Below are positions 4,062 to 5,729 of a stretch of 5,729 nucleotides of DNA, piece after piece (the stretch's first letter is position 1; each line of letters starts with the position of its first letter). The translations under genes and the position numbers were made by a program. Below the pieces are notes generated by a model, which did not search any database, was not told the origin of the DNA, and was given only the letters and a program-made list of their open reading frames with translations. The stretch comes from DYIB01 sp049320945 (GTDB taxonomy: Bacteria; Pseudomonadota; Gammaproteobacteria; Burkholderiales; Rhodocyclaceae): the NCBI GenBank assembly GCA_049320945.1, contig JBMOQT010000221.1, forward strand, positions 1-5,729, in the 5' to 3' direction.

Positions 4062-4097
4062 ATTGCTATACATTCTGGTCAATATGGGTACCCATAT
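4060..4097. promoter_or_regulatory. Nested inverted repeats at the vapB start, candidate operator
   Basis: ATATTG (4060-4065) and CAATAT (4080-4085) form an inverted repeat with a 14-base gap around the likely transcription start. Directly next to it, ATATGGGTACCCATAT (4082-4097) is a perfect 16-bp palindrome that runs into the preferred vapB ATG at 4096. Either could be bound by the VapBC complex. The second would also sit over the ribosome site in the mRNA. Confidence 0.5.
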
Positions 4098-4341
4098 GAA
4101 AACCACCATCGAGATTTCCGATCCCCTCCTCCAGCAGGCACGCCGCTTGGCAGCACGGGAGGGCACGACCCTGCGCACCCTCGTCGAAACCGGCCTGCGC
4201 AAGGTCATTGCGGAAAAGAAGCAGCAGGCCGGCTTCCGCTTGCGCCGGGCGAGCTTCAAGGGCGAGGGCCTGCAGCCCTCAGCGCGAGGCGTTGGCTGGG
4301 AACGCCTGCGTGAAATGGTGTACGAAGGGCGCGGCGGATGA
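4096..4341 (+). CDS. vapB: VapB-type ribbon-helix-helix antitoxin
   Basis: This is an 81-residue protein. MKTTIEISDPLLQQARRLAA and REGTTLRTLVETGLRKVI give the RHH fold: strand 2-8, helix A 9-21, turn EGTT, helix B 26-38. The tail contains FRLRRASFKGEGLQPS and ends in WERLREMVYEGRGG, typical of VapB proteins in this group. The ATG at 4096 is chosen because the family begins MKTTIEIS. An in-frame ATG at 4084 would add four residues (MGTH), and a TTG at 4063 is unlikely because it overlaps the promoter. The ribosome site is weak (ATGGGTA). The stop overlaps the toxin ATG as ATGA. It should neutralise the next protein and repress the promoter at 4032-4061. It shows no sign of decay. Confidence 0.88.
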   Translation: MKTTIEISDPLLQQARRLAAREGTTLRTLVETGLRKVIAEKKQQAGFRLRRASFKGEGLQPSARGVGWERLREMVYEGRGG

Positions 4342-4769
4342 TCGCCGTCGATACCAATCTGCTCGTCTACGCCCACCGAGAGGATTCCCCGTTCCACGCA
4401 TCCGCCGTGCAGTGCATCGAATCGCTGGCGAACGAGCCCGCTCCCTGGGCGATCCCTTGGCCATGCCTGCACGAGTTCTTCGCCATCGTCACGCATCCAC
4501 GCATTTACGCGCCGCCGACGCCGCTCGACTTGGCGCTCGACCAGATCGACGCCTGGATGGAGTCTCCCTCGCTGGTGCTCCTGGCCGAATCGGAACGTCA
4601 CTGGCCAGAACTGCGTAGCCTGATAGCGGCGGCCCGGCTTGCGGGTCCGCAGGTGCACGATGCCCGGATCGCGGCGCTGTGCGTCCAGCACGGCGTGCGC
4701 ACGCTCTGGTCGGCGGATCGCGATTTCAGCCGTTTCCCCCGCCTCACGATCGTCAATCCGCTGGTCTGA
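4338..4769 (+). CDS. vapC: VapC-type PIN-domain toxin (ribonuclease)
   Basis: This is a 143-residue intact PIN protein. The acidic ligands are Asp5 in VDTNLLVYA, Glu46 in LHEFFAIVTHP, Asp108 in VHDARIAAL and Asp127/Asp129 in WSADRDF. The length is normal, and the ending LTIVNPLV is typical. It is predicted to be a Mg2+-dependent RNase controlled by the VapB just upstream, with which it overlaps by four bases. Bases 4509-4643, coding for residues 58-102, also occur as a degraded copy at 3355-3488. This copy carries the open frame, so it is the likely source or the better preserved sister. Codon use is G/C-ending like the neighbouring genes. Downstream there is no gene for about 340 bases, only dispersed repeats. 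Confidence 0.93.
   Translation: MIAVDTNLLVYAHREDSPFHASAVQCIESLANEPAPWAIPWPCLHEFFAIVTHPRIYAPPTPLDLALDQIDAWMESPSLVLLAESERHWPELRSLIAAARLAGPQVHDARIAALCVQHGVRTLWSADRDFSRFPRLTIVNPLV
4509..4643 (+). repeat. Intact member of the 135-bp vapC duplication
   Basis: This stretch within vapC matches 3355-3488 at roughly 96% identity, in direct orientation and 1154-1155 bases apart. Recombination between the two copies would delete fitA, the fitB relic, vapB and the 5' half of vapC. Confidence 0.85.
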
Positions 4770-5112
4770 TCCGCGGCAGTCTCAAGCATCCTGCAGGCGC
4801 CCTCCCCTTTCAAGGGGAGGGCCGGGGTGGGGATGGGTTTCAACCGGGACCGAGGCGAGGGGGAGGCAGCACCCATTTACCGCCCCCAATCGCACTCGCC
4901 CACCCAGAAGCACATCAAGCAGGTCCCCTCCTTTGAAAAGGAGGGACAGGGTGGATTTCATCAGACCCGGCCGCCCAACATGGGAAGAACTGCCCTCCCG
5001 CCCTTCCTCGTGCAAACGGAAAGCCTGTCGCCGCCAAGATACACTCTCAATTCTTCCAACATCTTTGCCAACTATGCGAAAATACGTGGTTTTCATAGGG
5101 GGCGAAGCGCGA
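4770..5112. other. Gene-free stretch with dispersed repeats before the epimerase
   Basis: These 343 bases hold the second dispersed repeat copy (4800-4945), which ends in another hairpin, and then about 165 bases without recognisable structure that lead into the epimerase. The last 60 bases are AT-richer and probably contain the epimerase promoter, but no hexamer pair is good enough to name. The long plus-strand frame through here is a shadow of the epimerase in another frame. Confidence 0.65.
4800..4945. repeat. Dispersed G/C hairpin repeat, copy 2 (double hairpin)
   Basis: CCCTCCCCTT (4800-4809) pairs perfectly with AAGGGGAGGG (4812-4821) over a 2-base loop, followed by GCCGGGGTG as in copy 1. 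The conserved block at 4872-4921 holds CCGCCCCCAATCGCACTCG and ends CATCAAGCA. A second hairpin follows, CCCTCCTTT (4926-4934) with AAAGGAGGG (4937-4945) over a 2-base loop. The spacer between first hairpin and block is 42 bases, against 13 in copy 1, so the parts may move or decay separately. It does not appear to code for protein. Confidence 0.75.
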
Positions 5113-5729
5113 ATGAAGATTCTTGTGACCGGCGCCGCCGGCTTCATCGGCATGCACACGTCCTTGCGGCTGCTTGCGCGCGGCGACGAAGTCGTGGGGC
5201 TCGACAACCTCAACGACTACTACGACGTCAGCCTGAAGGAAGCCCGCCTGGCCCAGCTCACGTCTCATTCCAACTTCCGCTTCGTCAAGCTGGACGTGGC
5301 CGACCGCGCGGGCATGGAGCGCCTGTTCGCCGAAGAGGGCTTCGAGCGCGTCATCCACCTGGCTGCCCAGGCCGGCGTGCGCTACTCCCTCAAGGACCCC
5401 CACGCCTACATCGACAGCAACATCGTCGGCTTCATGAACATCCTCGAAGGCTGCCGCCACGGCAAGGTGCAGCACCTGGTCTACGCCAGCAGTTCCAGCG
5501 TGTACGGCGGCAACACCAGGATGCCGTTCTCCGAGCATGACAATGTCGATCACCCGGTTTCGATGTACGCGGCGACGAAGAAGGCCAACGAACTGATGGC
5601 GCATACGTACAGCCATCTGTATGGCCTGCCGACCACGGGGCTGCGCTTTTTCACTGTGTACGGACCATGGGGTCGGCCCGACATGGCCCTCTTTCTGTTC
5701 ACGAAAGCGATTCTGGAAGGCAGGCCGAT
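5113..5729 (+). CDS. NAD-dependent sugar-nucleotide epimerase, UDP-glucuronate 4-epimerase-like (partial)
   Basis: The first 205 residues of an extended short-chain dehydrogenase/reductase are visible; the gene runs off the right edge (family length about 320-340). MKILVTGAAGFIGMH carries the NAD-binding Gly7-x-x-Gly10-x-x-Gly13. DNLNDYYDVSLKEARLAQL (31-49) is the hallmark of the UDP-glucuronate 4-epimerase group. HLAAQAGVRYSL (82-93), ASSSSVYGG (125-133) and the catalytic Tyr152-x-x-x-Lys156 follow, then LRFFTVYGPWGRPDMA. The reaction would interconvert UDP-glucuronate and UDP-galacturonate in the cytoplasm for capsule, O-antigen or LPS core, in keeping with the glycosyltransferases on the left. 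ATG 5113 fits the family start and has AGGGGG (5097-5102) upstream. An in-frame ATG at 5074 would add 13 atypical residues. UDP-glucose 4-epimerase is less likely. Confidence 0.9.
   Translation, partial: MKILVTGAAGFIGMHTSLRLLARGDEVVGLDNLNDYYDVSLKEARLAQLTSHSNFRFVKLDVADRAGMERLFAEEGFERVIHLAAQAGVRYSLKDPHAYIDSNIVGFMNILEGCRHGKVQHLVYASSSSVYGGNTRMPFSEHDNVDHPVSMYAATKKANELMAHTYSHLYGLPTTGLRFFTVYGPWGRPDMALFLFTKAILEGRP

Noticed and set aside
4063..4095. Longer vapB beginning at a TTG codon at 4063
   Set aside because: The extra residues overlap the predicted promoter and palindromes and are not part of the family. The ATG at 4096 gives the usual MKTTIEIS start.
4800..4821. Rho-independent terminator for vapC
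   Set aside because: The stem is perfect, but it is followed by GCCGGGGTGGGG rather than a T-run, and the same structure recurs at 1850, so it is listed as a repeat.
4827..5540. 237-residue plus-strand open frame across the repeat and the epimerase start
   Set aside because: It starts inside the dispersed repeat and then runs out of frame through the epimerase with Arg/Pro/His-rich sequence. The epimerase frame from 5113 has all the motifs.

Overview
The window looks like the chromosome of a GC-rich proteobacterium, most likely a beta- or gammaproteobacterium. Codon use is strongly G/C-ending. The flanking genes are those of Gram-negative envelope polysaccharide synthesis: the first 29 codons of a WaaC-type heptosyltransferase (minus strand, left edge), a WaaE/KdtX-like family 2 glycosyltransferase (877-1641), and a UDP-glucuronate 4-epimerase-like sugar-nucleotide epimerase (5113 to the right edge). 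The species cannot be fixed from the sequence alone.

Between and among these genes lie five separate toxin-antitoxin (TA) modules or their remains, all on the plus strand. (1) 201-871: a Phd/YefM antitoxin and an intact PIN-domain VapC, followed after 5 bases by the glycosyltransferase, so the three probably form one operon. (2) 2051-2421: an intact ribbon-helix-helix (RHH) VapB followed by a VapC cut off after 35 residues. (3) 2560-3314: a MNT nucleotidyltransferase and a short HEPN protein, a MNT/HEPN-type pair whose HEPN partner ends early beside a perfect 12-bp hairpin. (4) 3567-3973: an intact FitA-like antitoxin with its own promoter and a 31-bp dyad, followed by a 56-residue FitB relic that has lost the middle of the PIN domain. 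(5) 4096-4769: an intact VapB/VapC pair. Between modules 3 and 4 lies a 134-bp, roughly 96% identical, frameshifted copy of the middle of the module 5 vapC.

Four G/C-rich hairpins of the CCCTC...GAGGG kind occur in the intergenic spaces. Two of them (1850-1950 and 4800-4945) also carry a conserved block of about 50 bp, which marks a dispersed repeat family. The 1642-2050 and 4770-5112 gaps consist largely of this material.

Taken together, this is a TA accumulation and decay zone inside an LPS/polysaccharide locus: antitoxins stay open while three toxins are truncated or gutted. The individual families are known. The less ordinary features are the pattern of erosion, the stray vapC copy joined to a hairpin, and the operator-like dyads. 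I found no CRISPR array, tRNA, rRNA, transposase or integrase.
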